In this document: positions 48,296 to 57,081 of the stretch, piece by piece
Position numbering within the stretch: position 1 is the first letter of the stretch
How the letters are laid out: every line of letters starts with the position of its first letter
DNA from: an uncultured Granulosicoccus sp.
GTDB lineage: Bacteria > Pseudomonadota > Gammaproteobacteria > Granulosicoccales > Granulosicoccaceae
NCBI GenBank assembly: GCA_947492525.1
Contig: CANLNQ010000013.1
Coordinates: 1 to 64,000, forward strand
DNA: 64,000 nt
Direction: 5' to 3'
Notes under the pieces: generated by a model
The model's database searches: none
What the model saw: only the letters and a program-made list of their open reading frames with translations
What the model was told of the DNA's origin: nothing
Position numbers and translations under genes: made by a program

Positions 48296-49423
48296 ATGAG
48301 CCAACAGAACACGACGTCAAATCCGGTAGCTGCTGCCTACGAAATCGGTCAGAGCATGTGGCTCGACTACATTCAGAAGAGCCTGCTCGATGGCGATCTG
48401 CAAGCCATGATTCGTGATGACAGGATCATGGGCCTGACATCGAACCCGGCCATCTTCGAACAGGCCATCGCCAAGACCAGCGAATACGATGAAGACATCA
48501 GTCAGATCGTTGCCGGTTCACCCGACATCAGTCAGCTGGAACTGTTCAATCAACTGGCCATCCCCGATATTCAGGCAGCCGCCGATGCCTTTGCAGAAAC
48601 CTACGAACAGACCAATGGCGTGGATGGCATGGTCAGTCTCGAAGTCACGCCCGATCTGGCGCATGATGCTGCAGGAACCATCGCCATGGGTGTCGAGCTG
48701 CATGAGCGTGTCAATCGCCCGAACCTCATGATCAAGGTTCCCGGTACCTCTGAAGGGGTCAAGGCATTCGAAGCGCTGACGGCACTCGGTATCAACGTCA
48801 ATGTGACTCTGCTGTTCAGCATTTCTCGCTATCGCGAAATCGCCCAGGCCTACATTCGCGGTCTGGAACGCCGCCGTGCCGATGGCTATTCGATCGATCG
48901 AATCGCCTCGGTAGCCAGCTTCTTCGTCAGCCGCGTCGATGTCAGCGCTGACAAGGCACTGGCAGAGAACGGCAGCGATGCCGCCAAGGCCCTGCTGGGC
49001 AAGATCGCGATTGCCAATGCCAAGGTGGCATACGGCCACTTCGTCAACATCTTCGGCAGCGAACAGTTCAGCAAGCTCAAGGAACAGGGTGCACGTCCAC
49101 AGCGTCTTCTCTGGGCCAGTACCGGTGTCAAGAACCCGGACTACTCCGATGTGCTGTATGTCGAGGAACTGATTGGTCCGGATACGGTCAACACGCTTCC
49201 GCCTGCCACACTGGATGCATTCAAGGATCACGGTGTTGCAGAGTCCAGGCTGACGCAGAACCTGTCGGCGGCTCACGCGGAGATTTCCGCGCTGAACGAG
49301 CTTGGCATATCACTCAACGACATCACCGACGAGCTCGAACGAGCCGGCATCGCCTCCTTCGAGGAAGCCTTCGCCCGACTGCTGGATGTACTGGCTGAAA
49401 AACGACAGGCGGTTGTCAGCTGA
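48296..49423 (+). CDS. tal: Transaldolase
   Basis: Transfers a dihydroxyacetone unit in the pentose phosphate pathway. It is 375 aa, the longer (mycobacterial/cyanobacterial-type) subfamily. The Schiff-base lysine is in LMIKVPGTSEG, with RIMGLTSNPAIFEQA near the N-terminus and TGVKNPDYSD further on. It sits between yggS and proC, which are neighbours in Pseudomonas, and its stop overlaps the proC start (TGATG). Confidence 0.94.
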   Translation: MSQQNTTSNPVAAAYEIGQSMWLDYIQKSLLDGDLQAMIRDDRIMGLTSNPAIFEQAIAKTSEYDEDISQIVAGSPDISQLELFNQLAIPDIQAAADAFAETYEQTNGVDGMVSLEVTPDLAHDAAGTIAMGVELHERVNRPNLMIKVPGTSEGVKAFEALTALGINVNVTLLFSISRYREIAQAYIRGLERRRADGYSIDRIASVASFFVSRVDVSADKALAENGSDAAKALLGKIAIANAKVAYGHFVNIFGSEQFSKLKEQGARPQRLLWASTGVKNPDYSDVLYVEELIGPDTVNTLPPATLDAFKDHGVAESRLTQNLSAAHAEISALNELGISLNDITDELERAGIASFEEAFARLLDVLAEKRQAVVS

Positions 49424-50277
49424 TGCAATGGGTTTTCATCGGGGCTGGCAACATGGCCAGCAGCCTCATCGGTGGCCTGATCAACAATGGCGCTCAGGCT
49501 GCCAGCGTGACCGTCATCGACCCGAACAGCGAAGCCTGTGCCCGGGTCGTGGACCGTTTCGGCATACAGGCAGCCAGCTCCTTTGCACAATTGTTCGAAC
49601 GTGTTGCAGACGAAGCACTGGGCCTGGTGATTGCAGTCAAGCCGCACGTGGTTGAACCTGTATGCCGGGATTTCGCCAGCGCATTTGCTGAAATCGATAA
49701 GGCCAGGCAACAGCAACTTGCACCGCTGTTCGTATCGGTTGCCGCAGGTGTCAGAGCGTCGAGCATGCAGGCATGGCTCCCGGCCGGCACCGCGGTCATC
49801 CGTTGCATGCCCAATACACCCGCTCTGCTGGGACTGGGCGCAACCGGTCTGTTTGCCACCGAGGAATGCTCGGAACAGCAACGCAGACAGGCAAACGATC
49901 TACTCGATTCTGCCGGTGCGACGCTCTGGGTGGACAAGGAAAACCTGCTCGATGCGGTCACAGCAGTCTCCGGTAGTGGACCTGCCTATTTCTTCTACCT
50001 CATCGAGCAGATGAGTGCCGCCGCTCAGGAACTGGGGCTTGACGCCGAATCCGCCGAAACCCTGGCCATCGAGACCGCATTCGGTGCAGCCAGTATGGCT
50101 CGCACACGGGAATTGCCCCCCGGGCAGCTGCGTGAAAACGTCACATCCAAAGGTGGCACAACTGCTGCTGCGCTTCAGGTGTTCGATGCTCGAGACACAC
50201 CGGCCATCGTACGTGAAGCCATGCAGGCAGCACATGACCGCGCTGTAGAGCTGGGAGACCAGCTCGCACCGCAGTAG
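49423..50277 (+). CDS. proC: Pyrroline-5-carboxylate reductase
   Basis: Last step of proline synthesis, NAD(P)H-dependent. Length 284 aa. N-terminal Rossmann motif FIGAGNMASSLIGGL, VIRCMPNTPALLGLG in the middle, and the C-terminal signature (LPPGQLRENVTSKGGTTAAA). The start codon overlaps the tal stop by one base. yggT follows after 161 bp. Confidence 0.96.
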   Translation: MQWVFIGAGNMASSLIGGLINNGAQAASVTVIDPNSEACARVVDRFGIQAASSFAQLFERVADEALGLVIAVKPHVVEPVCRDFASAFAEIDKARQQQLAPLFVSVAAGVRASSMQAWLPAGTAVIRCMPNTPALLGLGATGLFATEECSEQQRRQANDLLDSAGATLWVDKENLLDAVTAVSGSGPAYFFYLIEQMSAAAQELGLDAESAETLAIETAFGAASMARTRELPPGQLRENVTSKGGTTAAALQVFDARDTPAIVREAMQAAHDRAVELGDQLAPQ

Positions 50278-50438
50278 CCACAACAGACCTGTTCGACTCA
50301 ACGAGAACGAGCCTGCAGATGAATGACGTGTTCTACCTGGCGACGGGGTCGGGTCCTGAACAGACTCGATCCCCGGCCTGGTCGGGGCACTTGCCCACAG
50401 TCCAATGTAACTGACATCCTTTCGGAGAATTCCCCATC

Positions 50439-51041
50439 ATGGCCAATCCTGCACTGAATGCCATCGGCTTCATTCTTGGCATTCTGTTCAATCTCTATGC
50501 AACCGTCGTGGCAGTGCGCTTTGTCATGCAGACGGTGCGTGCGGATTACTACAACCCCCTGGCTCAAGGTGTCGTGCGCATCACCGATCCTTTGCTGATA
50601 CCGATGAGACGGGTCATCCCCAGCGTCAGGAAATACGATACGGCATCGCTGGTTCTGTGCTTCGGCATATTGCTGCTCAAATTGCTGGTATTCAAACTGC
50701 TCAGCCTCGGCTATGTGCCTGCACTGGGTCAGTCCATTCTGGTCAGCGCGGCCCCGGTTGCCAAACTTGTCGTGCTTGCCCTGCTCGATGTCATTCATCA
50801 GCTGTTCAATGTATTCATCTTTGCACTGATCATTCAGGCCATTCTCAGCTGGATACCCGGTGCAGCCGGCAACCCGGTGCAATCACTTGCTTCATCCATC
50901 AGCGAACCCGTGTTGCGACCGCTGCGCAAAGTCCTTCCTCCCATGGGTGGATTGGACCTGACCGTCTTCTTCACGATCATCGGGCTGTTCGCTCTGCGCA
51001 TCTTTCTCCTCGGAACGCTGCAGCAATTGTTCGGTGTATGA
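50439..51041 (+). CDS. YggT family membrane protein
   Basis: A 200-aa inner-membrane protein with two YGGT repeats of two membrane segments each (around DYYNPLAQGVVRITDPLL and AGNPVQSLASSISEPVLRPL). Function not established; linked to osmotic or cation stress and to cell envelope processes in other bacteria. The proC-yggT neighbourhood is conserved. A GGAG-type ribosome site precedes the ATG. Confidence 0.93.
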   Translation: MANPALNAIGFILGILFNLYATVVAVRFVMQTVRADYYNPLAQGVVRITDPLLIPMRRVIPSVRKYDTASLVLCFGILLLKLLVFKLLSLGYVPALGQSILVSAAPVAKLVVLALLDVIHQLFNVFIFALIIQAILSWIPGAAGNPVQSLASSISEPVLRPLRKVLPPMGGLDLTVFFTIIGLFALRIFLLGTLQQLFGV

Positions 51042-51163
51042 AGTTGCATTCCGCGGTTTGCATCTGCTGCGCATTGCCTGAGACCGGCCGCTAGCCAGGC
51101 AGTGTTTGAAGATGTGATCTCGGCTTCGACTGACTGCCGACAGTCGCCCGAAAGGCCCGAATT

Positions 51164-51227
51164 ACCCTGTAAATACAGCTTTTCTTGCCATCAACTGGTA
51201 TTTTCTGCTGTAAATACAGGGTTTTTT
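51164..51227 (+). terminator. Intrinsic terminator after yggT, built from two CTGTAAATACAG dyads
   Basis: ACCCTGTAAATACAGC (51164-51179) pairs with GCTGTAAATACAGGGT (51207-51222) over 8+6 bp with an AA/AA mismatch in the centre, a 27-nt loop, and is followed by TTTTT. Each arm contains the dyad CTGTAAATACAG, so the arms could also be protein-binding sites. It should end the proC-yggT transcript before the HU gene. Confidence 0.7.
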
Positions 51228-51377
51228 GTGTCTATTGGTCTATAAATGCTGACTGTAGCGCGTCAACTGTGGTACTTTTCGCGCGTTTTGTACGATGGTA
51301 TGGATTGCCGGAAACAAGTCTAGTGAAGTTGTTTTAAGCATCAACAATCTAATCAACAGCAATCAGAGGAATCAAAC

Positions 51378-51872
51378 ATGGCGGCAAAGAAGAAAGCAGT
51401 AGCGAAGAAAGCACCGGCAGCGAAAAAGAAAGCCGTTGCCAAGAAAGCCGTTGCGAAGAAGGCAACAGCCAAGAAAGCGACTGCGAAGAAAGCAACCGCC
51501 AAGAAAGTACCTGTAGCGAAGAAAGCTCCCGTTGCGAAGAAGAAGGCAACAGCTGCGGTCGGCGGCGTGAAGAAGCCACCCACCAAGTCGGAGATCCTGG
51601 CATCCATCGCCGAGACAACCGAACTGAGCCGCAAGCAGGTCATCTCTGTTTTCGATGCTCTGAACGACATGATCCAGGAAAACCTCAAGCCACGTGGACC
51701 CGGAACATTCAGCGTTCCCGGCCTGATGAAGATCCGCGTCAACAAGCGTCCAGCCACTCGGGCTCGTAAAGGCATCAACCCATTCACGGGTGAAGAGACC
51801 ACCTTCAAGGCAAAGCCGGCTCGCAAGGTTGTCAAGGTCACGCCTCTGAAGAACCTGAAAGACATGGTGTAA
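51378..51872 (+). CDS. HU-family DNA-binding protein with histone H1-like N-terminal tail
   Basis: A 164-aa nucleoid protein. Residues 1-60 are an almost pure Ala/Lys tail of AKKA-type repeats like histone H1 or AlgP. Residues about 68-160 form an HU domain (SEILASIAETTELSRKQV, then PGTFSVPGLMKIR and RARKGINPFTGEE). It should bind DNA with little sequence specificity and compact it. Repeats are encoded by GCGAAGAAAGC-like DNA, prone to length change. It is a single-gene unit. Confidence 0.92.
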   Translation: MAAKKKAVAKKAPAAKKKAVAKKAVAKKATAKKATAKKATAKKVPVAKKAPVAKKKATAAVGGVKKPPTKSEILASIAETTELSRKQVISVFDALNDMIQENLKPRGPGTFSVPGLMKIRVNKRPATRARKGINPFTGEETTFKAKPARKVVKVTPLKNLKDMV

Positions 51873-52278
51873 CGGGTTACCGTATACCTCCCTCGACCCG
51901 GACCGATCACCGTCCGGGTCGTACTGCGATGAGGATACTCGCAGCCGCACCTCCCTCGGCCAGAACCGCTCGGCCAGACAGCCCCACTGCCCTGCAGCAT
52001 GGGCGAGAGCACCAGCTCAGGTCTTTCTCGGCCTTCTGTCCAGCGCAGCCCCTGCCTTCTCCGTATCGTCATCAATCCGGCGTGACAGATACCCTTGTTG
52101 GCTTCAATATTGTTAGTGTTTCCGTGTATTCCGATTCGCGACGACGACGTCAGGCGTTACACTGCGCACACACTGTCTGTTCCTACGAACCTTGGGCAGG
52201 AAATGAGGTCAACTTGTCCACATCAGACCCGTCGGCGGCCAAACGTCCCGTTTCAGACACCAATCAGGACCAACCAAC
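51873..52278. other. Intergenic region before gspC, 406 bp
   Basis: No credible gene; an open frame at 51929-52282 has a random-looking translation. A 9-bp hairpin is at 51895-51920. The promoter of the gsp operon should lie here, but no convincing hexamer pair was identified. Confidence 0.55.
51895..51920 (+). terminator. Hairpin after the HU gene
   Basis: GACCCGGAC / GTCCGGGTC, a perfect 9-bp stem with an 8-nt loop, 22 bp after the stop codon. No U-tract follows. Confidence 0.5.
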
Positions 52279-53184
52279 ATGAATGCGACTGCGTCATCAG
52301 TGGCAATTTCCGGCAAGAGCACGCGATTACCGCGCATCGCCAATACCCTGCTGGTTGCAGGGATCGGCGTCGCTCTGGCCATGATTACCGTCAAACTTCT
52401 ACCGCAATCCGAACCTGCGGCTCCACTGGAAATCGGTCCCGTGACGGCAATCAGCAACGATGCCCCCGGCCCCACCGAGCTGGCTCGGGCGATCAGCTCG
52501 ATCCATCTGTTCGGTGACGCCAGCAAGAAGCCCGTGGAAGTCCAGGCGCCCAAGGCTCAGGAACCCATCAAGAACACCAGCCTGAATCTGCAACTGGCCG
52601 GCGTATTTGCCTATGAGCCACAGGAAGCGGCCATCGCCATCATCAGTGCCGGTTCGGCAGAACAGAATGCCTACGGGATCGGTGACAAGATCAGCGGTGA
52701 AACATCACTGGAAGCGGTCTATCCCGACCATGTCGTGCTGCGGAATCGCGGCAAGCTGGAAAAACTGATGCTGCCCGAGAACGTGCAACCGATTGCGACC
52801 CGGCCGGTACAGAGTGCCAGCAGCAGCAGCCAGAGCCAGGACAGCGACTCACAGCAGCCGATCGAACTGCCGGACAATCCGCGTGAATTGCGCGACACAC
52901 TGGCGCGCAATCCATCGATGCTGGGAAGAGTGGTGGCAGCGGAGCCCTATCAGGAGAATGGCAAGCTGGTCGGTTACCGTATCACCCCCAAACAGAACCC
53001 CGAAATACTGGAAGCCCAGGGCATTGTTGCCGGTGATGTCATCACCAGCGTCAACAACATCCAGCTGAACAGTCAAAAACAGGGAATTCGCGCGTTGCGA
53101 AATGCGGTCAAGGCGGAAAGCCTGGAAGTCACGATTCTGCGCGATGGCATCGAAGTCCCCATTTCAATCTCGCTGGCTCAATAG
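52279..53184 (+). CDS. gspC: Type II secretion protein GspC
   Basis: Inner-membrane link between the secretin and the cytoplasmic-membrane platform. Length 301 aa with one membrane segment (about residues 20-42), the periplasmic HR domain (about 60-170; LQLAGVFAYEPQEAAIAII), a Ser/Gln-rich linker and a C-terminal PDZ domain (about 205-300; AQGIVAGDVITSVN). It is the first gene of gspC-D-E-F. Confidence 0.93.
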   Translation: MNATASSVAISGKSTRLPRIANTLLVAGIGVALAMITVKLLPQSEPAAPLEIGPVTAISNDAPGPTELARAISSIHLFGDASKKPVEVQAPKAQEPIKNTSLNLQLAGVFAYEPQEAAIAIISAGSAEQNAYGIGDKISGETSLEAVYPDHVVLRNRGKLEKLMLPENVQPIATRPVQSASSSSQSQDSDSQQPIELPDNPRELRDTLARNPSMLGRVVAAEPYQENGKLVGYRITPKQNPEILEAQGIVAGDVITSVNNIQLNSQKQGIRALRNAVKAESLEVTILRDGIEVPISISLAQ

Positions 53185-53254
53185 AGCCTGATGGTCATGA
53201 ATTACCACCCATGCATCTTTGCGGCTACACTCAGCGAACAGCTTCCGGCTCTCA

Positions 53255-55480
53255 ATGACAATGTTTAATCGGTCCACCCCTCAACTGATACCGGCTCTGG
53301 CACTGCGTGCCTCGATCGTGGCCACCACGGCAGCCTTCACCGCAACCATAGCCCTGACCGGCGTGACAATGCCGGCACATGCTCAGGAAGGCACGTTCAC
53401 ACTGAATCTGAAGAATGCGGACATACACTCGCTGATTCAGACCGTGTCACGACAGTCCGGCCGCAATTTCGTGGTCGATCCACGAGTCAAGGCCCGGGTC
53501 ACCGTGGTCTCCAGTACGCCGTTGAATGCCCAGGAACTGTACGAGACATTTCTGTCGGTCCTGCAGGTGCACGGCTATGCAGCCGTACCGAGCGGTGACC
53601 TGATCAAGATCGTGCCCGATGTCAACGCCAAACAGGGTCCTGTACCGGCCTTCGACTCGCAGAACAGCGCCTCTGACCAGCTGGTAACGCAAGTCATCAA
53701 GGTCGAGAACGTACCCGCCGCTCAGCTCGTGCCCATCCTGCGCCCATTGGTCCCCCAACAAGGCCATCTGGCGGCCTATGCCTCGTCCAATACCCTGATC
53801 GTCACCGACCGCGCTTCCAACATCCAGCGCCTGATAGACATCATCAAGGGTATCGATCGACCGGATAACGATGAAGTGGAAGTGGTGCGACTGAGTCATG
53901 CCTCTGCCAGCGAGATCATCCGCATCATGCAATCACTGCAAAGTGGTGGTGGTCAGGTCAATGGCACGCCCGGCTCCGTACGTTTCGCTGCCGATGAACG
54001 AACCAACAGCATCCTGCTCAGTGGCGACCCGTCTGCCCGCGCCAGAACTCGTGGCATCATCATGAATCTGGACACGCCTGTCGAGTCCGGCGGTAATACG
54101 CGAGTGGTCTACCTGCGTTATGCCAATGCCGCCGATCTGCTTGCCATCCTCACCGGCGTATCCGCAGGCCAGGCTCTGATTGGCACCAGCAGCGACGATG
54201 CTGGCGGCGGTGGTGGTACCACGGCAGCTGCGCCGCAGGCCACAGATGGCGGAGGTGCACAGGCCCCTCAAGTCCCCACGGCCTCACTGATCAGGCGCGC
54301 CACTCAGACTGACGATCGTCCGAATGTCGATATCCAGGCTGACGAAGACACCAATGCACTGATCATCACGGCCCCGCCTGATGAGATGCGCAGCATTCTG
54401 GCAGTGGTCGAGCAACTGGACATCCGCAGAGCCCAGGTCTTGGTCGAAGCCATCATTGCCGAACTGACCACGGACAACAGCTCTCAGCTGGGCGTGAACT
54501 TCGCCGTCGACGGTACGGACAGCAACCGTCCGGCCGCCTACACCAACCTGGGGGGCGCCACGCAGGCCTTGATCGGCACCATCGCCAGTGAAGGCACCAG
54601 CCTGAGCCAGGGGCTCTCCCTCGCTCTGGGACGCTTTGGCTCGGACGGCGTCAATTTCGGCTTCCTGCTCTCCGCCATCGCCTCGGACACAGACAACAAC
54701 ATCCTGTCCACACCGACGCTTGTCACCATGGACAATCAGGAAGCGGAAATCGTGGTCGGTCAGAACGTGCCTTTCGTGACCGGAACGCAGCTCTCCTCCG
54801 CCAATGACAATCCTTTCCAGACCATCGAACGCCAGGACGTGGGCATCAGTCTCAAGGTGAAGCCGCAGATCAACGAAGGCGACAACATCAAGATGGAGAT
54901 CGAGCAGGAAGTGTCCGATGTCAGCGCCACGACAGTAACCGGTGCCTCCGACATCACGACCAACAAGCGTTCGATCAAGACCACGGTACTCGTCGAAGAC
55001 GGTCAGACCCTCGTACTGGGTGGCCTGATGGACGATCAGATCAACGACACACGCAGCAAGGTGCCCTTTCTGGGTGATATCCCCTTGCTCGGCAGCCTGT
55101 TTCGCTATCGCACCAACAGCAAGTCGAAGCGTAATCTGATGGTCTTCCTGCACCCCACGATACTGCGCAATCCGGAAACGGCCGACTTCTACAGTCGCAG
55201 CAAGTATGACGACCTGAGAGCCGCTCAACTCGGACAATTCGAGCAGGACGAGGCCTATCTCAGCGACGGACGTCCCGTTCTGCCCGACTTGCACCTGTAT
55301 TTCGAGGGCCGGCGTGTCGATAGTCTTGATGGCAATCTGAACACGATCCTGCCGACATCCGACGCAACTGGCACTGCAAACCCACAGCCCGGCGCAGCAA
55401 CCCTACCCGCTCGAGCCAGCCTGGAGACCGGTAGCGATGTTGCAGACCCGCTTTCGCAGACCGACACGACCTCACGATAG
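53255..55480 (+). CDS. gspD: Type II secretion secretin GspD
   Basis: Outer-membrane channel of type II secretion. It is 741 aa from ATG 53255 (MTMFNRS); ATG 53261 and a TTG at 53219 are alternatives. A signal peptide ends AHAQ. Then come the N0 domain (FTLNLKNADIHSLIQTVS), N1-N3 domains with a Gly/Ala-rich insert in N3 (about residues 315-345), and the secretin core with VPFVTG and TVLVEDGQTLVLGGL. The S-domain tail is short. It lies 70 bp after gspC and 2 bp before gspE. Confidence 0.95.
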   Translation: MTMFNRSTPQLIPALALRASIVATTAAFTATIALTGVTMPAHAQEGTFTLNLKNADIHSLIQTVSRQSGRNFVVDPRVKARVTVVSSTPLNAQELYETFLSVLQVHGYAAVPSGDLIKIVPDVNAKQGPVPAFDSQNSASDQLVTQVIKVENVPAAQLVPILRPLVPQQGHLAAYASSNTLIVTDRASNIQRLIDIIKGIDRPDNDEVEVVRLSHASASEIIRIMQSLQSGGGQVNGTPGSVRFAADERTNSILLSGDPSARARTRGIIMNLDTPVESGGNTRVVYLRYANAADLLAILTGVSAGQALIGTSSDDAGGGGGTTAAAPQATDGGGAQAPQVPTASLIRRATQTDDRPNVDIQADEDTNALIITAPPDEMRSILAVVEQLDIRRAQVLVEAIIAELTTDNSSQLGVNFAVDGTDSNRPAAYTNLGGATQALIGTIASEGTSLSQGLSLALGRFGSDGVNFGFLLSAIASDTDNNILSTPTLVTMDNQEAEIVVGQNVPFVTGTQLSSANDNPFQTIERQDVGISLKVKPQINEGDNIKMEIEQEVSDVSATTVTGASDITTNKRSIKTTVLVEDGQTLVLGGLMDDQINDTRSKVPFLGDIPLLGSLFRYRTNSKSKRNLMVFLHPTILRNPETADFYSRSKYDDLRAAQLGQFEQDEAYLSDGRPVLPDLHLYFEGRRVDSLDGNLNTILPTSDATGTANPQPGAATLPARASLETGSDVADPLSQTDTTSR

Positions 55481-55482
55481 TC

Positions 55483-57081
55483 ATGGTGACTTCTTCAGCA
55501 GATTTCATTGACGTCGGCGACCCCGCCGACAATACACTCTTCGGCGAAGAGGCAGAACAGGATGCCACGCGCAGCCTGAGCAGCACGAAGCTGGAAACCG
55601 GTATCGAGCTGACCTATACCGACCTGCCCTATACCTTCGCCAAACGCCATGGCGTGATCCTCGAGCTCAACGCCAAGGGCGATCTGCTGCTGGTGCATCG
55701 ACCCGATGTCTCACTCAGCGCACTGACCGAAGCACGCCGCAAGGCTGGCTGTGCGCTTGTCATGGACCCGGTCAGCGCCGATGACTTCGATGCCCGCCTC
55801 ACCCGGCACTACGAAGGCGAGACCGGTCAGGCCATCGATATCATGGATGACTTCGACGACGACATGGACCTGGCACAGCTGGCTCAGGCATTGCCCGAGC
55901 CGGAGGATCTGCTGGAGTCCACCGATGATGCGCCCGTCATCCGACTGATCAATGCCATGCTGACCGAAGCGGTCCGCAAGCAGGCATCGGACATTCACAT
56001 CGAACCGTTCGAGAAGCGTCTGGCTGTGCGTTACCGGGTCGACGGTGTCATGCAGAAACTGCTGGAACCGCCGCGCGCCATTGCCCCGATGGTCATTTCC
56101 CGACTGAAGGTCATGGCCAAGCTGGATATCGCCGAACGGCGCCTGCCCCAGGATGGGCGCATCAGCCTGCGTGTGGCCGGTCGCCCCGTGGACGTGCGTG
56201 TCTCGACGCTACCATCGGGCCACGGTGAACGCGTCGTGCTTCGCTTGCTGGACAAGCAGGCCGGGCGTCTCGATCTCGAGCACCTGGGCATGCCGCCACA
56301 GGCCTTGAAAGACCTGCAGAAAAGCCTGGGCCTCTCGCACGGTATCGTGCTGGTCACCGGCCCTACCGGGTCGGGCAAGACCACCACGCTGTACGCGGCC
56401 CTGGCCAAGCTCAATACCAGCCGCTATACCATCCTCACCGTCGAGGATCCCATCGAATACTATATCGATGGCATCGGACAGACTCAGGTCAACACCAAGG
56501 TGGAGCTGGACTTCGCACGCGGTCTGCGAGCCATTCTGAGACAGGATCCGGACATCGTCATGATCGGGGAGATCCGGGACTCTGAGACCGCCGAGATTGC
56601 GGTTCAGGCCTCCCTGACGGGTCACCTGGTGCTCTCTACCCTGCATACCAACACCGCCATCGGCGCCATCACTCGCTTGCGCGACATGGGCGTCGAGCCT
56701 TTTCTGCTCTCCTCCAGTCTTGTGGGACTGGTGGCGCAGCGACTGGTGCGACTGCTCTGCCCCGAGTGCAAGCGGCCGCACACACCTACCGATGCCGAGC
56801 TTCAATCACTCAAGGCGACCGCCGACCAGGCGCATCACATGTGCGAGCCGCACGGCTGTGACCGATGTGGACACACCGGCTATATCGGTCGCCAGGGTAT
56901 CTATGAGGTGGTGCTGGTGGACGAGACCATACGCGGCATGATCCACAGTGGTGAATCCGAGATGGAAATGGAACGCTACGCCCGCACGATCAGTACGGGT
57001 ATCACGGCCGATGGCATGCGACTGGTACTTGAAGGCAAGACGTCTCTCAAGGAAGTTCTGCGTGTGACCCGAGAGGGCTGA
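55483..57081 (+). CDS. gspE: Type II secretion ATPase GspE
   Basis: Cytoplasmic ATPase that powers pseudopilus assembly. Length 532 aa. Walker A GPTGSGKTTT (about residues 292-301), the Asp box (PDIVMIGEIRDSETA), the His box GHLVLSTLHTNT and the zinc-binding CPEC (about 425) and CDRC (about 459) pairs. An extended N-terminal domain contains a short acidic stretch. Its stop overlaps the gspF start (TGATG). Confidence 0.96.
   Translation: MVTSSADFIDVGDPADNTLFGEEAEQDATRSLSSTKLETGIELTYTDLPYTFAKRHGVILELNAKGDLLLVHRPDVSLSALTEARRKAGCALVMDPVSADDFDARLTRHYEGETGQAIDIMDDFDDDMDLAQLAQALPEPEDLLESTDDAPVIRLINAMLTEAVRKQASDIHIEPFEKRLAVRYRVDGVMQKLLEPPRAIAPMVISRLKVMAKLDIAERRLPQDGRISLRVAGRPVDVRVSTLPSGHGERVVLRLLDKQAGRLDLEHLGMPPQALKDLQKSLGLSHGIVLVTGPTGSGKTTTLYAALAKLNTSRYTILTVEDPIEYYIDGIGQTQVNTKVELDFARGLRAILRQDPDIVMIGEIRDSETAEIAVQASLTGHLVLSTLHTNTAIGAITRLRDMGVEPFLLSSSLVGLVAQRLVRLLCPECKRPHTPTDAELQSLKATADQAHHMCEPHGCDRCGHTGYIGRQGIYEVVLVDETIRGMIHSGESEMEMERYARTISTGITADGMRLVLEGKTSLKEVLRVTREG

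Noticed and set aside
51164-51222. LexA (SOS) boxes
   Set aside because: CTGTAAATACAG is CTG-N6-CAG, while LexA boxes need CTG-N10-CAG. A terminator fits the T-run better.
51929-52282. 117-codon frame upstream of gspC
   Set aside because: Random-like composition, no ribosome site, and it would overlap the gspC start.
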